DNA of 64,000 nucleotides. Origin: Geminicoccus roseus DSM 18922. Lineage in GTDB: Bacteria > Pseudomonadota > Alphaproteobacteria > Geminicoccales > Geminicoccaceae. The notes under the pieces were generated by a model, which worked only from the letters and a program-made list of their open reading frames with translations, did no database searches and had not been told where the DNA came from. The stretch covers positions 310,001 to 374,000 of the forward strand of contig NZ_KE386572.1 in the NCBI RefSeq assembly GCF_000427665.1, read 5' to 3'. A program made the translations under genes and the position numbers. Positions 17,693 through 25,829 of this stretch are shown here, in pieces; within the stretch, counting starts at the first letter, position 1, and every line of letters starts with the position of its first letter.

Positions 17693-18586
17693 ATGGCGAG
17701 ACAGACCGGCGAAAGCGGGCGGCGCGCCCTCCTGATCGCGCCCTCGGTGCTGGTGATCGGCTTCTTCATGCTGGTGCCGGTGTTCATCATGGCCGCGATC
17801 AGCTTCATGGAGCGCGGCTCCGGCGGCGGGGTGAACTGGAACAGCTTCACCACCGAGCCCTACCTGCAGTTCCTGTTCGAGCGCGACCTCGACGACAGCC
17901 TGCTGCTCAACACCGACTACCTGCAGATCTTCTTCCGCTCGATCTGGCTGGCGGTACTGACCACCCTGCTCACCCTGGCGGTGGGCCTGCCCACCGCCCT
18001 CTACATGGCGCTGCAGCCCGAGCGCCGCCGCAACCTCCTGATCTTCCTGGTGACCATCCCGTTCTGGACCAATCTCCTGGTCCGCAACTATGCCTGGATC
18101 CTGCTCTTGCGGAACAACGGGCTGATCGACCAGGTGCTGATCGGGCTGGGCCTGCGCTCGGAGCCGATGGGGGTGCTCTACTCGACCTTCTCGATCGCGG
18201 TGGGCCTGACCTACACCTTCATGCCGTTCATGGTGCTGCCGGTCTATGCCAGCCTGGAGAAGATGGACTGGCGGCTGGTGGAGGCGGCCTACGACCTGGG
18301 CGCCAACCGCTGGCGGGCGCTGCGCCGGGTGGTGCTGCCGCTGGCGATGCCCGGGATCGCCGCCGGCTGCATCCTGGTGTTCATTCCGTGCCTCGGCGCC
18401 TTCGTGACCCCGGAACTGCTGGGCGGCGGCAAGTCGCTGATGATCGGCAACCTGATCCAGAGCCAGTTCGGCGCTGCGCGCAACTGGCCGTTCGGCGCCG
18501 CCTTGTCCATGGCGCTGCTGGTCTCGGTGCTGCTCGCGATGATGCTCTATCTCTGGCGCTACCGCCGCGCACCCGGAGGGGCCTGA
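17693..18586 (+). CDS. potB: Polyamine ABC transporter permease (PotB/PotH type)
   Basis: A 297-residue inner-membrane permease. Six membrane segments are apparent, starting LLIAPSVLVIGFFMLVPVFI, and the EAA loop reads LVEAAYDLGANRWRALRRVVLPLAMPG. The segment TIPFWTNLLVRNYAWILLLRNNG is typical of PotB/PotH. It follows the ATPase gene by five bases and is followed two bases later by the second permease, so the three form one operon. Confidence 0.92.
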   Translation: MARQTGESGRRALLIAPSVLVIGFFMLVPVFIMAAISFMERGSGGGVNWNSFTTEPYLQFLFERDLDDSLLLNTDYLQIFFRSIWLAVLTTLLTLAVGLPTALYMALQPERRRNLLIFLVTIPFWTNLLVRNYAWILLLRNNGLIDQVLIGLGLRSEPMGVLYSTFSIAVGLTYTFMPFMVLPVYASLEKMDWRLVEAAYDLGANRWRALRRVVLPLAMPGIAAGCILVFIPCLGAFVTPELLGGGKSLMIGNLIQSQFGAARNWPFGAALSMALLVSVLLAMMLYLWRYRRAPGGA

Positions 18587-18588
18587 CC

Positions 18589-19383
18589 ATGACCGACCCG
18601 GCCAAGAACCCGCTGTTCCGCTTTCCCGGCCTGAAGCCGGCGGCCTGGTTCTTCTTTTTGTTCCTCTACGCGCCGATCGTGGTGCTGCTGGCGCTGGCCT
18701 TCAACGACAACCAGCAGGCCACGATCTGGACCGGGTTCAGCACCCGCTGGTTCGGGATCGTGCTGAACAACGACGACCTGGTGCGCGCGTTCAAGAACTC
18801 GATCACGGTCGCCACCACCGCCACCCTGGCCGCCACGCTGATCGCGACCCTGGCGGCACTCGGCATGAACCGCGCGCGCTTTCCCGGCCAGGACGGCATC
18901 AACGCGCTGATCAGCCTGCCCCTGATCGTGCCGGAGATCGTCACCGCGGTGGCGACGCTGCTGTTCTTCATCATGCTGGGCTTTCCCCTGGGCCTCTCCA
19001 CGGTGATCCTGGCGCACACCGTGTTCTGCATCCCCTTCGCCTACCTGCCGATCCGCGCGCGGCTGGAGGGCATGGACCCGCGCCTGGAGGAGGCCGCCCA
19101 GGACCTCTACGCCGACCGGCGCCGCACCTTCCTGCGGGTGGTCCTGCCCCAGCTCTGGCCGGGCATCATCTCCGGCGCGATGCTGGCCTTCATCATCAGC
19201 CTGGACGATTTCGTGATCACCTATTTCGTGGCGGGTGCCGGCGCCACCACCCTGCCGATCTACATCTTCGGCATGATCCGGATCGGGATCTCGCCGGAGG
19301 TCAACGCGGTCTCGGCGCTGATGCTGGCGGTCTCGATCCTGTTCGTCGCCGCGTCCTGGCTGGTCGGCCGGATCCGGCGCTGA
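18589..19383 (+). CDS. potC: Polyamine ABC transporter permease (PotC/PotI type)
   Basis: A 264-residue inner-membrane permease. Membrane helices begin at AAWFFFLFLYAPIVVLLALAF, the EAA loop reads LEEAAQDLYADRRRTFLRVVLPQLWPG, and SLDDFVITYFVAG is the PotC/PotI signature. It pairs with the upstream permease to form the channel. The next gene starts 131 bases downstream and is not a transporter component. Confidence 0.92.
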   Translation: MTDPAKNPLFRFPGLKPAAWFFFLFLYAPIVVLLALAFNDNQQATIWTGFSTRWFGIVLNNDDLVRAFKNSITVATTATLAATLIATLAALGMNRARFPGQDGINALISLPLIVPEIVTAVATLLFFIMLGFPLGLSTVILAHTVFCIPFAYLPIRARLEGMDPRLEEAAQDLYADRRRTFLRVVLPQLWPGIISGAMLAFIISLDDFVITYFVAGAGATTLPIYIFGMIRIGISPEVNAVSALMLAVSILFVAASWLVGRIRR

Positions 19384-19499
19384 CGCGCTGGCCGGCGCGG
19401 CCCGGCAGCACTTTGCCGAACGATTGCGACAAAGGCCGAAATCCCGAGACAGCCTCCGCCTCCCGCAGCGCCTAGCCTGCGGCGGTCGGGGCTGATCCT

Positions 19500-19517
19500 C
19501 GGGAGAACCTGCCCATG
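19500..19517 (+). repeat. 18-base leader repeat, copy 1
   Basis: The sequence CGGGAGAACCTGCCCATG, ending in the start codon of the HbpS-like gene, is identical at 21747-21764 before the SnoaL-like gene. GGGAGA provides the ribosome site in both. Confidence 0.8.
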
Positions 19518-19916
19518 ATGACCACCCGCCGGGCCGACGACATCGTCGCGGCCGCCCGGGCGAGGGCCGCCGAGCTCGGGGTCGCGGTGAATGCCGCGGT
19601 CCTGGACGGCGGCGGCCATCTCAAGACCTTCTGCCGGATGGACGGCGCCGTGCTGGGCTCGATCGACGTCGCGATCCGCAAGGCGCGCACCGCCGTTTTG
19701 TTCGCGTGCCGCAGCGAGGCAGTCTGGGAATATTGCGCTCCCGGCGCGCCGGCGCCCGCCCTGGAACTCTCCAATGGCGGCCTCGCCCCGTTCGCCGGCG
19801 GCCTGCCGGTTCTGGCCCCGGACGGCACCCTGATCGGCGCCCTGGGCATTTCCGGCGGCACGGTCGACCAGGACCTGGACATCGCCAAGGCCGGCCTCGC
19901 CGCCTGCACGTTCTGA
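19515..19916 (+). CDS. HbpS/GlcG-type heme-binding family protein (DUF336)
   Basis: A 133-residue protein of the GlcG/HbpS (DUF336) family. The fold signature is visible: VAVNAAVLDGGGHLKTFCRMDGAVLGSIDVAIRKARTAV, then GGLPVLAPDGTLIGALGISGGTVDQDLDIAKAGL. Members bind heme or small cofactors and often sit beside oxidoreductases or transporters; their catalytic role is poorly defined. The gene follows the polyamine permease genes and precedes two SDR genes, with which it may form an accessory unit. Its leader is repeated before the SnoaL-like gene. Confidence 0.85.
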   Translation: MMTTRRADDIVAAARARAAELGVAVNAAVLDGGGHLKTFCRMDGAVLGSIDVAIRKARTAVLFACRSEAVWEYCAPGAPAPALELSNGGLAPFAGGLPVLAPDGTLIGALGISGGTVDQDLDIAKAGLAACTF

Positions 19917-19978
19917 CCCGCCCGCCAGCGGCCGCGCAACGTCGCGGGTCCGGCCGGCTGGCCTGAAGGAGCAACATC

Positions 19979-20779
19979 ATGAAGACGATCCTGATCACCG
20001 GCGCCGGCTCCGGCTTTGGCGAAGCCGCCGCCCTCGGCATGGCCAGGAACGGCCACCGGGTCATCGCCACGGTGCAGGTCTCGCCGCAGGTCACGCCCTT
20101 GCGGGAGAAGGCGCGGGCGCTGGGCCTGGACAACCTGCGGGTGGAGCGGCTGGACCTGACCGATCCCTACGACATGGCCCAGGCCCAGCGGTTCGAGATC
20201 GACGTCCTCTGGAACAATGCCGGCATGGGCGAGGCCGGCCCGGTGTTCGAGATCCCGATCGACCTGGTGCGCCGCAACTACGAGGTGAACGTGTTCCTGC
20301 CCCTGGTCCTTACCCAGGGCTTCGTGCGCCGATGGATCGATGCCGGGAAGCAGGCCAAGATCGTGTTCACCTCGTCGATGGGCGGCCTGTTCACCCCGGC
20401 CAACTGGGGCGTCTACGTCTCCACCAAGCATGCCCTGGAATCGGTGGCGGAAGCGCTCCAGCAGGAGCTGAAGCCCCATGGCATCAAGGTGCAGACCATC
20501 AATCCCGGCGCCTTCTACACCGGCTACAACGAGACCATGGCCGACGCGCCGTTCCGCTGGCTGGACGACGCCCGCCACGTCACCCGGCGCGCGGAACTGC
20601 GCCGGGAGTTCGATTCCTTTCTGCAGGCGCCGGATGGCCACCTGGACGCCCGCGAGATGATCGAGCGGATGATCGAGATCGTGCCGGCCGACACCGGCAG
20701 GTTCCGCAACGTCGTGCCGAAAGCGACCGAGGACATGCTCCGCAGCCACCAGCTGGCGGCCTGGGACAACCCGATCTGA
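19979..20779 (+). CDS. SDR-family oxidoreductase
   Basis: A 266-residue short-chain dehydrogenase. The NAD(P) motif is TGAGSGFGEAAALGMARNG, the NNAG strand reads LWNNAGMGEAG, and the catalytic residues are in FTSSMGGLFTPANWGVYVSTKHALE with Tyr-x-x-x-Lys intact. GAAGGAG precedes the ATG. The C-terminal extension beyond residue 200 is typical of classical SDRs that act on ketones or alcohols. It is 43 bases ahead of a second SDR gene. Confidence 0.9.
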   Translation: MKTILITGAGSGFGEAAALGMARNGHRVIATVQVSPQVTPLREKARALGLDNLRVERLDLTDPYDMAQAQRFEIDVLWNNAGMGEAGPVFEIPIDLVRRNYEVNVFLPLVLTQGFVRRWIDAGKQAKIVFTSSMGGLFTPANWGVYVSTKHALESVAEALQQELKPHGIKVQTINPGAFYTGYNETMADAPFRWLDDARHVTRRAELRREFDSFLQAPDGHLDAREMIERMIEIVPADTGRFRNVVPKATEDMLRSHQLAAWDNPI

Positions 20780-20822
20780 GCCCGGCCGGGCGCTGATCCG
20801 CCGGGTCCGCGGGGAGATGGTC

Positions 20823-21734
20823 ATGCCCAGCAAGGTCATCGTCGTCACCGGCGCGTCCGGCAGGTTCGGCCGGCTGTCCGCCAGCGCCCTGGCCCAGGGC
20901 GGGCACACCGTCTACGCGGGCATGCGCGAAACCGCCGGCCGCAATGCCGGCCAGGCCCGCGAGGCGCGCCGGTACGCCAGGCGCCAGGGCGTCGACCTGC
21001 GCGTGGTCGAGCTCGACGTGCATGCGCAGGAATCGGTGGATGCCGGCGTCGCCGCCATCGTCGCCGCGCATGGCCGGATCGACGTGCTGGTGCACAGCGC
21101 CGGGCATGGCGCGTTCGGCCCGGCCGAGGCTTTCACCCCGGAGCAACTGGCCCGGCTGTTCGACGTCAACGTGGTCTCGGTGCAGCGGGTGAACCGGGCG
21201 GTCCTGCCGCACATGCGCCGCCAGCAACAGGGCCTGCTGGTCTGGGTGTCGTGCAGCAGCGTGGCCGGCGGCACCATGCCCTATCTTGCCGGGCATCTCG
21301 CGGCCAAGGCCGCCCTGGATGCGCTGGCGGTGCAATACGCCTGGGAGCTGGCGCGCTTCGGGATCGAGACCTCGATCATCGTCCCGGGCGTGTTCGCCTC
21401 CGGCCCCGACCGGCACGCCGCCGGCGGCGCCCCGGCCGATGAAGCCCGCGCTGCCGCCTACGAGAACGGGCCCTGTGCCGGCATGGACCGGCAGATCCGG
21501 AACGCGATCGGCCGGATCGCGCCGGAGGATGCCGACCCCGGCCAGGTGGCGGGAGCGGTTGCCTACGTGGTCGAGGCGCCGTTCGGCGAGCGGCCGTTCC
21601 GCGTCCATGTCGATCCCGGCGAGGACGGGGGTGCGGTGGCCTTTCCGGTCATCGACCGCATCCGCGACGAGATGCTGAAGCGCACCGGCTTCTCGGACCT
21701 GCTGAAGCCCGCGATCCACCTAGCTCACGAGTGA
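20823..21734 (+). CDS. SDR-family protein with His in place of catalytic Tyr
   Basis: A 303-residue short-chain-dehydrogenase-fold protein. The cofactor motif TGASGRFGRLSASALAQGG and the strand VLVHSAGHGAFGP are present, but the active-site stretch reads SCSSVAGGTMPYLAGHLAAKAALD, so the YxxxK motif is HxxxK with His158 and Lys162. Related SDRs have Tyr there. The protein may be catalytically altered or inactive, or use the nearby Tyr. I chose ATG 20823 (GGGGAG seven bases upstream) over the ATG two codons earlier. It lies between another SDR and a SnoaL-like gene. Confidence 0.85.
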   Translation: MPSKVIVVTGASGRFGRLSASALAQGGHTVYAGMRETAGRNAGQAREARRYARRQGVDLRVVELDVHAQESVDAGVAAIVAAHGRIDVLVHSAGHGAFGPAEAFTPEQLARLFDVNVVSVQRVNRAVLPHMRRQQQGLLVWVSCSSVAGGTMPYLAGHLAAKAALDALAVQYAWELARFGIETSIIVPGVFASGPDRHAAGGAPADEARAAAYENGPCAGMDRQIRNAIGRIAPEDADPGQVAGAVAYVVEAPFGERPFRVHVDPGEDGGAVAFPVIDRIRDEMLKRTGFSDLLKPAIHLAHE

Positions 21735-21746
21735 CAACGCCGACCA

Positions 21747-21764
21747 CGGGAGAACCTGCCCATG
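21747..21764 (+). repeat. 18-base leader repeat, copy 2
   Basis: Identical to 19500-19517 and likewise ending in a start codon, here of the SnoaL-like gene. Two unrelated genes sharing an exact 18-base leader suggests gene conversion or rearrangement within this module. Confidence 0.8.
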
Positions 21765-22256
21765 CGGACCTTCGCCACCCTCACCGTCCTCGCGGTCGCG
21801 ACCCTTGCAGGAGAACCAGCCATGGCCCAGTCGGGCGACAGCGTCGAGGAGCGCAACAAGGCGATCGTCCAGGCGAGCTTCGACGCCTGGCATGCCGGGA
21901 CCGGCAGCCCCTACGAGCTGCTGGCCGAGGATGCCAGCTGGACCATCACCGGCCACGCGGCGGTATCGAAAACCTACCCCGACCGGGAGGCTTTCCTCCG
22001 CGAGGTCATCCGGCCGTTCAACGCCCGCATGCGGGTCGGCCTGAAGCCGACGATCCGGCAGATCCATGCCGAGGGCGACACGGTGATCGTCCTGTTCGAC
22101 GCCAGCGGCACCGCCCGCGATGGGGAGCCCTATGCGAACACCTATGCCTGGTTCCTCGCCATGCAGGACGGCAAGGTGCGGCAGGCCACGGCCTTCTTCG
22201 ACAGCACCGTGTTCAACGCGTTCTGGGAACGGGTGGCGCCGAGGGCGGCGCCATAG
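21762..22256 (+). CDS. Secreted SnoaL-like/NTF2-fold protein
   Basis: A 164-residue protein with a signal peptide (TLTVLAVATLAGEPAMAQ, cleavage after AMA at about residue 22) and an NTF2-fold SnoaL-like domain. The domain pattern is seen in NKAIVQASFDAWHAGTGSPYELLAEDASWTITG and IHAEGDTVIVLFDASG, then a C-terminal FFDSTVFNAFW. SnoaL-like proteins include cyclases, isomerases and ligand-binding proteins. It follows the two SDR genes in the same direction and precedes the AraC regulator. Confidence 0.82.
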   Translation: MRTFATLTVLAVATLAGEPAMAQSGDSVEERNKAIVQASFDAWHAGTGSPYELLAEDASWTITGHAAVSKTYPDREAFLREVIRPFNARMRVGLKPTIRQIHAEGDTVIVLFDASGTARDGEPYANTYAWFLAMQDGKVRQATAFFDSTVFNAFWERVAPRAAP

Positions 22257-22370
22257 CGCGCCCTCACCCCCCCATCCGCGCCCGCCTGGCGGGGCTGGCG
22301 CATGCCACGGTTTTCGGGCGTAATAGCCAATGTACGCAGCCTTTCGTGTCCGACGTGAAAGGTGGATCCC

Positions 22371-23507
22371 TTGGACGATCCTTGCCTCCCGGCCGGCGGG
22401 CCGTCCGGCGCGCCTTCCCTGCCGCGCGCGGCGTTCGAGGTCTGCAGCGGGGTGGTCGCGGGGCCGCTGCCGGCGATTGCCGAGCTGCCGGACCGCGACA
22501 CCCTGATCACCACGCGATGGCCGCATCGCGAGATGCACCAGTTCATCCCGGCCCTGCCGGTCCATGGCATCGCCACCTATTATGGCATGCCCTCGCCGCG
22601 GACCTGGCGCTGCGGGAAGCTGCGCCTGGCGGGGACCGGGCGGACCGGCGCCATCACCGTCCTGCCAGCCGGCTGGGGTGGCGATTGGGACATCGAGGTC
22701 CCCTCGCCGCTTTCCTACGTGCTGCTGAGCGACCTCCGGCTCCAGGAGTTCGCGGAGCCGTTCACCCGCGGCCGGCGGGTGGAGATCGTGCCCCGCATCG
22801 CCGAGCCGGACCCGGTGGGCGCCCATGTCCTGCGCGCGCTCAGCCGCGAGGCGGCCAATTCCCGCCAGGCCGGGCGGCTGTTCGTGGAGCAGGCGCTGGA
22901 CCTGCTCTGCCTGCATCTGGTGCGTGCCCATTCCGCGGCGGAACAGCTTGCAGCACCGCCCCCGCAGCGGGGATTGCCGCCCTGGCAGGTCCGGCGCGTC
23001 ACCGCCCACATGACCGAGCGGCTGGACCAGAATATCGGCCTGGACGAGCTGGCGAAGCTCACCTCGTTGAGCCGCTCCCATTTCTGCACCGCGTTTCGCC
23101 ACGCGACCGGACGCACGCCCCATGAATGGCTGACCCGGCTGCGCATGGACCGCGCCCGGCAGCTGCTCTCAAACAGCCGGGCGCGCATCATCGAGGTGGC
23201 CCTGGCGGTCGGCTACCAGACGCCCTCGGCCTTCGCCGCCGCCTTCCAGCGCCACACCGGCGTGACCCCCTCGGACTATCGCCGCGCCGCGTCGGGCAGC
23301 GTGCGCTCGCCCTATCCGGCGCCGGTCACCCGCCAGATCACGTCGCCCACGTCGTCCGCCACCAGCAGCGAGCCGTCGGGGCCGATCGTGACTCCCACCG
23401 GCCGGCCGTACGACTCCTTCTCGTCCGGGGCCAGGAACCCGGTCAGGATGTCGCGCAGCGGCCCCGACGGGCGTCCGTCCCTGAACGGCACGAACGCGAC
23501 CTTGTAG
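22371..23507 (+). CDS. AraC-family regulator with C-terminal overhang into convergent gene
   Basis: A transcriptional regulator with an N-terminal sensor domain and a C-terminal AraC double helix-turn-helix: LDQNIGLDELAKLTSLSRSHFCTAFRHATGRTPHEWL, then IIEVALAVGYQTPSAFAAAFQRHTGVTPSDYRR. Proteins of this family normally end shortly after PSDYRR, here near base 23285, but the frame stays open for about 74 more codons to 23507, overlapping the opposite-strand dehydrogenase by 196 bases. I chose the TTG at 22371, seven bases after AGGTGG; a GTG at 22362 is possible. It probably controls the SDR/SnoaL genes upstream. Confidence 0.85.
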   Translation: MDDPCLPAGGPSGAPSLPRAAFEVCSGVVAGPLPAIAELPDRDTLITTRWPHREMHQFIPALPVHGIATYYGMPSPRTWRCGKLRLAGTGRTGAITVLPAGWGGDWDIEVPSPLSYVLLSDLRLQEFAEPFTRGRRVEIVPRIAEPDPVGAHVLRALSREAANSRQAGRLFVEQALDLLCLHLVRAHSAAEQLAAPPPQRGLPPWQVRRVTAHMTERLDQNIGLDELAKLTSLSRSHFCTAFRHATGRTPHEWLTRLRMDRARQLLSNSRARIIEVALAVGYQTPSAFAAAFQRHTGVTPSDYRRAASGSVRSPYPAPVTRQITSPTSSATSSEPSGPIVTPTGRPYDSFSSGARNPVRMSRSGPDGRPSLNGTNATL

Positions 23508-24616
23508 CCGCTGAGCTTGCTGCGGTTCCAGGAGCCGTGCTGGCCGATCGCCATGCCCTCGGGAAAGCCCGGCAGGGTGCCGGCCGGCAGCCAGCAAAGG
23601 CCCAGCGACGCGGTGTGGCCGCCCAGCGCGTAGTCCGGGCGGATCGCCCGGGCGACCAGCGCCGGATCCTGCGGCACCCGGTCGTCGACCGTCTGTCCCC
23701 AGTAGCAGTAGGGCCAGCCGTAGAAGCCGCCGTCCTGCACCGAGGTCAGGTAGTCGGGCGGGGTCTCGTCGCCCAACCCGTCGCGCTCGTTGACCACCGT
23801 CCAGAGCTGGCCGGTGCCAGGCTCCCAGGCCATGCCGACCGGGTTGCGCAGGCCCGAGGCGAAGATCCGGATGGAGCCGCTGGCCACGTCGAACTCGTAG
23901 ATCGCGGCCCGGCCCTCCTCGGCCTCCATGCCGTAGTCGCCGATATTGCTGAGCGAGCCCACGCCCACATAGAGCTTCGATCCGTCCGGGCTCGGCAGGA
24001 GGCTGCGGGTCCAGTGCCCGCCCGGCTTGAACTCGGCCAGCCGGCGGCCGGGAGCGGTGATCCTGCTGGCGCCGGCCTCGTAGGGGAAGGCCACCAGCCC
24101 GTCGGTGTTGCCGACGTAGAACGTGTCGCCCAAGAGCGCCATGCCGAACGGCTGCCTCTGCTGGTCCAGGAACACGTTGCGGGTCTCGGCCACGCCGTCG
24201 CCGTCCGCATCGCGCAGCCGGGTGATCCGGTTCGGGCTGGTGCCGGTGGCCGCGGCGCGCTGCATGGTGGTGACCATGGCGTAGTCGAAGGGCGAGCGGA
24301 CCGGGTCGGGCAGGGTCAGCGCCTCGGCGGTGAGCACGTCGCCGTTGGGCAGCACCTGGATCCAGCGCGGGTGCTTCAGCCCGGCGGCGAACGCGTTGAC
24401 CTTGAGGCCGGGCGCCGCCACCGGCGTCTGCCCCTCCTTCCAGCCGCGGGCGGTGGGCATCTTGAGCGTCGGGATCTTGCCCTGGGGCCTGGCCGCCGGG
24501 ATGGCCGGCTCGCTGCCGGTCGCCTGCGGGTAGGCCGGATCGTTGCGGTGCCGCAGCAGGATCGTGCCGGCGCCGATCATCGCGACAGCACGGCCGAACA
24601 GGCCGGACAGACTCAT
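23312..24616 (-). CDS. PQQ-dependent sugar dehydrogenase, L-sorbosone dehydrogenase type
   Basis: A 434-residue beta-propeller dehydrogenase of the soluble-glucose/sorbosone dehydrogenase type. After an N-terminal hydrophobic segment (LFGRAVAMIGAGTILL) the family motifs appear: GLKHPRWIQVLPNGDVLTAEA, RNVFLDQQRQPFGMAL, GLRNPVGMAWEPGTGQLWTVVNERDGLGDE, FYGWPYCYWG and GQHGSWNRS near the C-terminus. These enzymes oxidise sugars or aldehydes in the periplasm using PQQ. It is divergent from potD and converges on the AraC gene, whose 3' end overlaps it. Confidence 0.88.
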   Translation of the reverse strand: MSLSGLFGRAVAMIGAGTILLRHRNDPAYPQATGSEPAIPAARPQGKIPTLKMPTARGWKEGQTPVAAPGLKVNAFAAGLKHPRWIQVLPNGDVLTAEALTLPDPVRSPFDYAMVTTMQRAAATGTSPNRITRLRDADGDGVAETRNVFLDQQRQPFGMALLGDTFYVGNTDGLVAFPYEAGASRITAPGRRLAEFKPGGHWTRSLLPSPDGSKLYVGVGSLSNIGDYGMEAEEGRAAIYEFDVASGSIRIFASGLRNPVGMAWEPGTGQLWTVVNERDGLGDETPPDYLTSVQDGGFYGWPYCYWGQTVDDRVPQDPALVARAIRPDYALGGHTASLGLCWLPAGTLPGFPEGMAIGQHGSWNRSKLSGYKVAFVPFRDGRPSGPLRDILTGFLAPDEKESYGRPVGVTIGPDGSLLVADDVGDVIWRVTGAG

Positions 24617-24770
24617 GGCTTTCCCCTCATTGCTCGCGGGCGACGCTAGCCAATGCCGGCGCCGGTTGGAACCGGCATCGGCCAGGAACCCGCTTCCTTC
24701 CCACCGCATCCCCCGCCAAGATCGCGCTCCTTGGACCAAGACCAGCGCCCCTGGGAGGGAGCCCCGCCAA

Positions 24771-25829
24771 ATGAAGAAGCTTGTGCTTGGAAAGATCGTG
24801 ACGGCCACCGCGGTCGCGACCTGCGTGATCGGGGGCGCCACCGGTGCCGCCCGGGCGGATACGGTCAACTTCTACAACTGGACCAACTATTTCCCGCCCG
24901 AACTGTTGAAGAAGTTCGAGGAGGAGACCGGCACCACCGTGGTGCTGGACGTGTACGATTCCAACGAGACCCTCCTGGCCAAGCTCCAGGCCGGGGCGGC
25001 CGGCTACGACATCGTGGTACCCACCGACTACATGGTGCCCACCATGGTCGAGGCCGACCTGCTGGAGCCGTTCGACGCCTCCACGCTGGAAGGCTTCTCC
25101 AACATCCAGGAGGCCTTCGCCGATCCCTGGTTCGATCCCGGCCGCAAGTACAGCGTGCCCTACATGTGGGGCACCACCGGCTTCAGCTATGACAGCGCCA
25201 GGGTGCCGGGCGGCCAGCTGGAGGAGAGCTGGAAGTCGTTCTTCGAGCCGCCGGAGGAGCTGCGCGGCCAGGTGGCGGCGCTCAACGACGAGGTCGAGCT
25301 CTGGAACGCGGCCGCCTACTCCCTGGGCCTGGACGTGTGCAGCGAATCCGCCGACGACGCCAAGGCGATCCTGGAGGTGCTGGAGAAGCAGAAGCCGATG
25401 CTGGCCATGTACCAGTCGGACGGCACCATCGAGCGGATGATCGCCAAGGAGGTGATCATGCACCAGCAGTGGAACGGTGCTGCCCACCGCACCAAGGAGA
25501 AGCTGCCCACCGCCGTCTACGTGTACCCCAAGGAGGGCATCACGATGTGGCAGGACAATTTCGTGATCCCGAAGTCGGCCACCAACAAGGAAGGGGCGAA
25601 GAAGTTCCTGGCCTGGGTGATGAAGCCGGAGAACATCGCGCAGGCTTCCAACTATACCGGCTACAACAACGCGATCGAGGGTTCCGCCGAGCACATGGAC
25701 GAGGCGCTCAGCGACGACCCGGCGGTGGTGATGCCGGACGAGTATGCCGACCGGCTCAAGCCCGCGCGCGAGTGCTCGGAAAAGACCCGCGACCTGCGCA
25801 ACAGGGTGTTCACGCGCCTGAAGAAGTGA
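24771..25829 (+). CDS. potD: Polyamine-binding periplasmic protein (PotD/PotF type)
   Basis: A 352-residue solute-binding protein. The signal peptide ends GAARAD at about residue 29, and the mature start VNFYNWTNYFPPELLKKFEEETG is the spermidine/putrescine-binding signature. GYDIVVPTDYMVPTM and the C-terminal EYADRLKPARECSEKTRDLRNRVFTRLKK are also typical. GGGAGGGAG precedes the ATG. It should serve the PotABC genes at 16602-19383, from which it is separated by 5.4 kb of other genes, including one on the opposite strand. Its stop overlaps the GTG of recX. Confidence 0.92.
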   Translation: MKKLVLGKIVTATAVATCVIGGATGAARADTVNFYNWTNYFPPELLKKFEEETGTTVVLDVYDSNETLLAKLQAGAAGYDIVVPTDYMVPTMVEADLLEPFDASTLEGFSNIQEAFADPWFDPGRKYSVPYMWGTTGFSYDSARVPGGQLEESWKSFFEPPEELRGQVAALNDEVELWNAAAYSLGLDVCSESADDAKAILEVLEKQKPMLAMYQSDGTIERMIAKEVIMHQQWNGAAHRTKEKLPTAVYVYPKEGITMWQDNFVIPKSATNKEGAKKFLAWVMKPENIAQASNYTGYNNAIEGSAEHMDEALSDDPAVVMPDEYADRLKPARECSEKTRDLRNRVFTRLKK

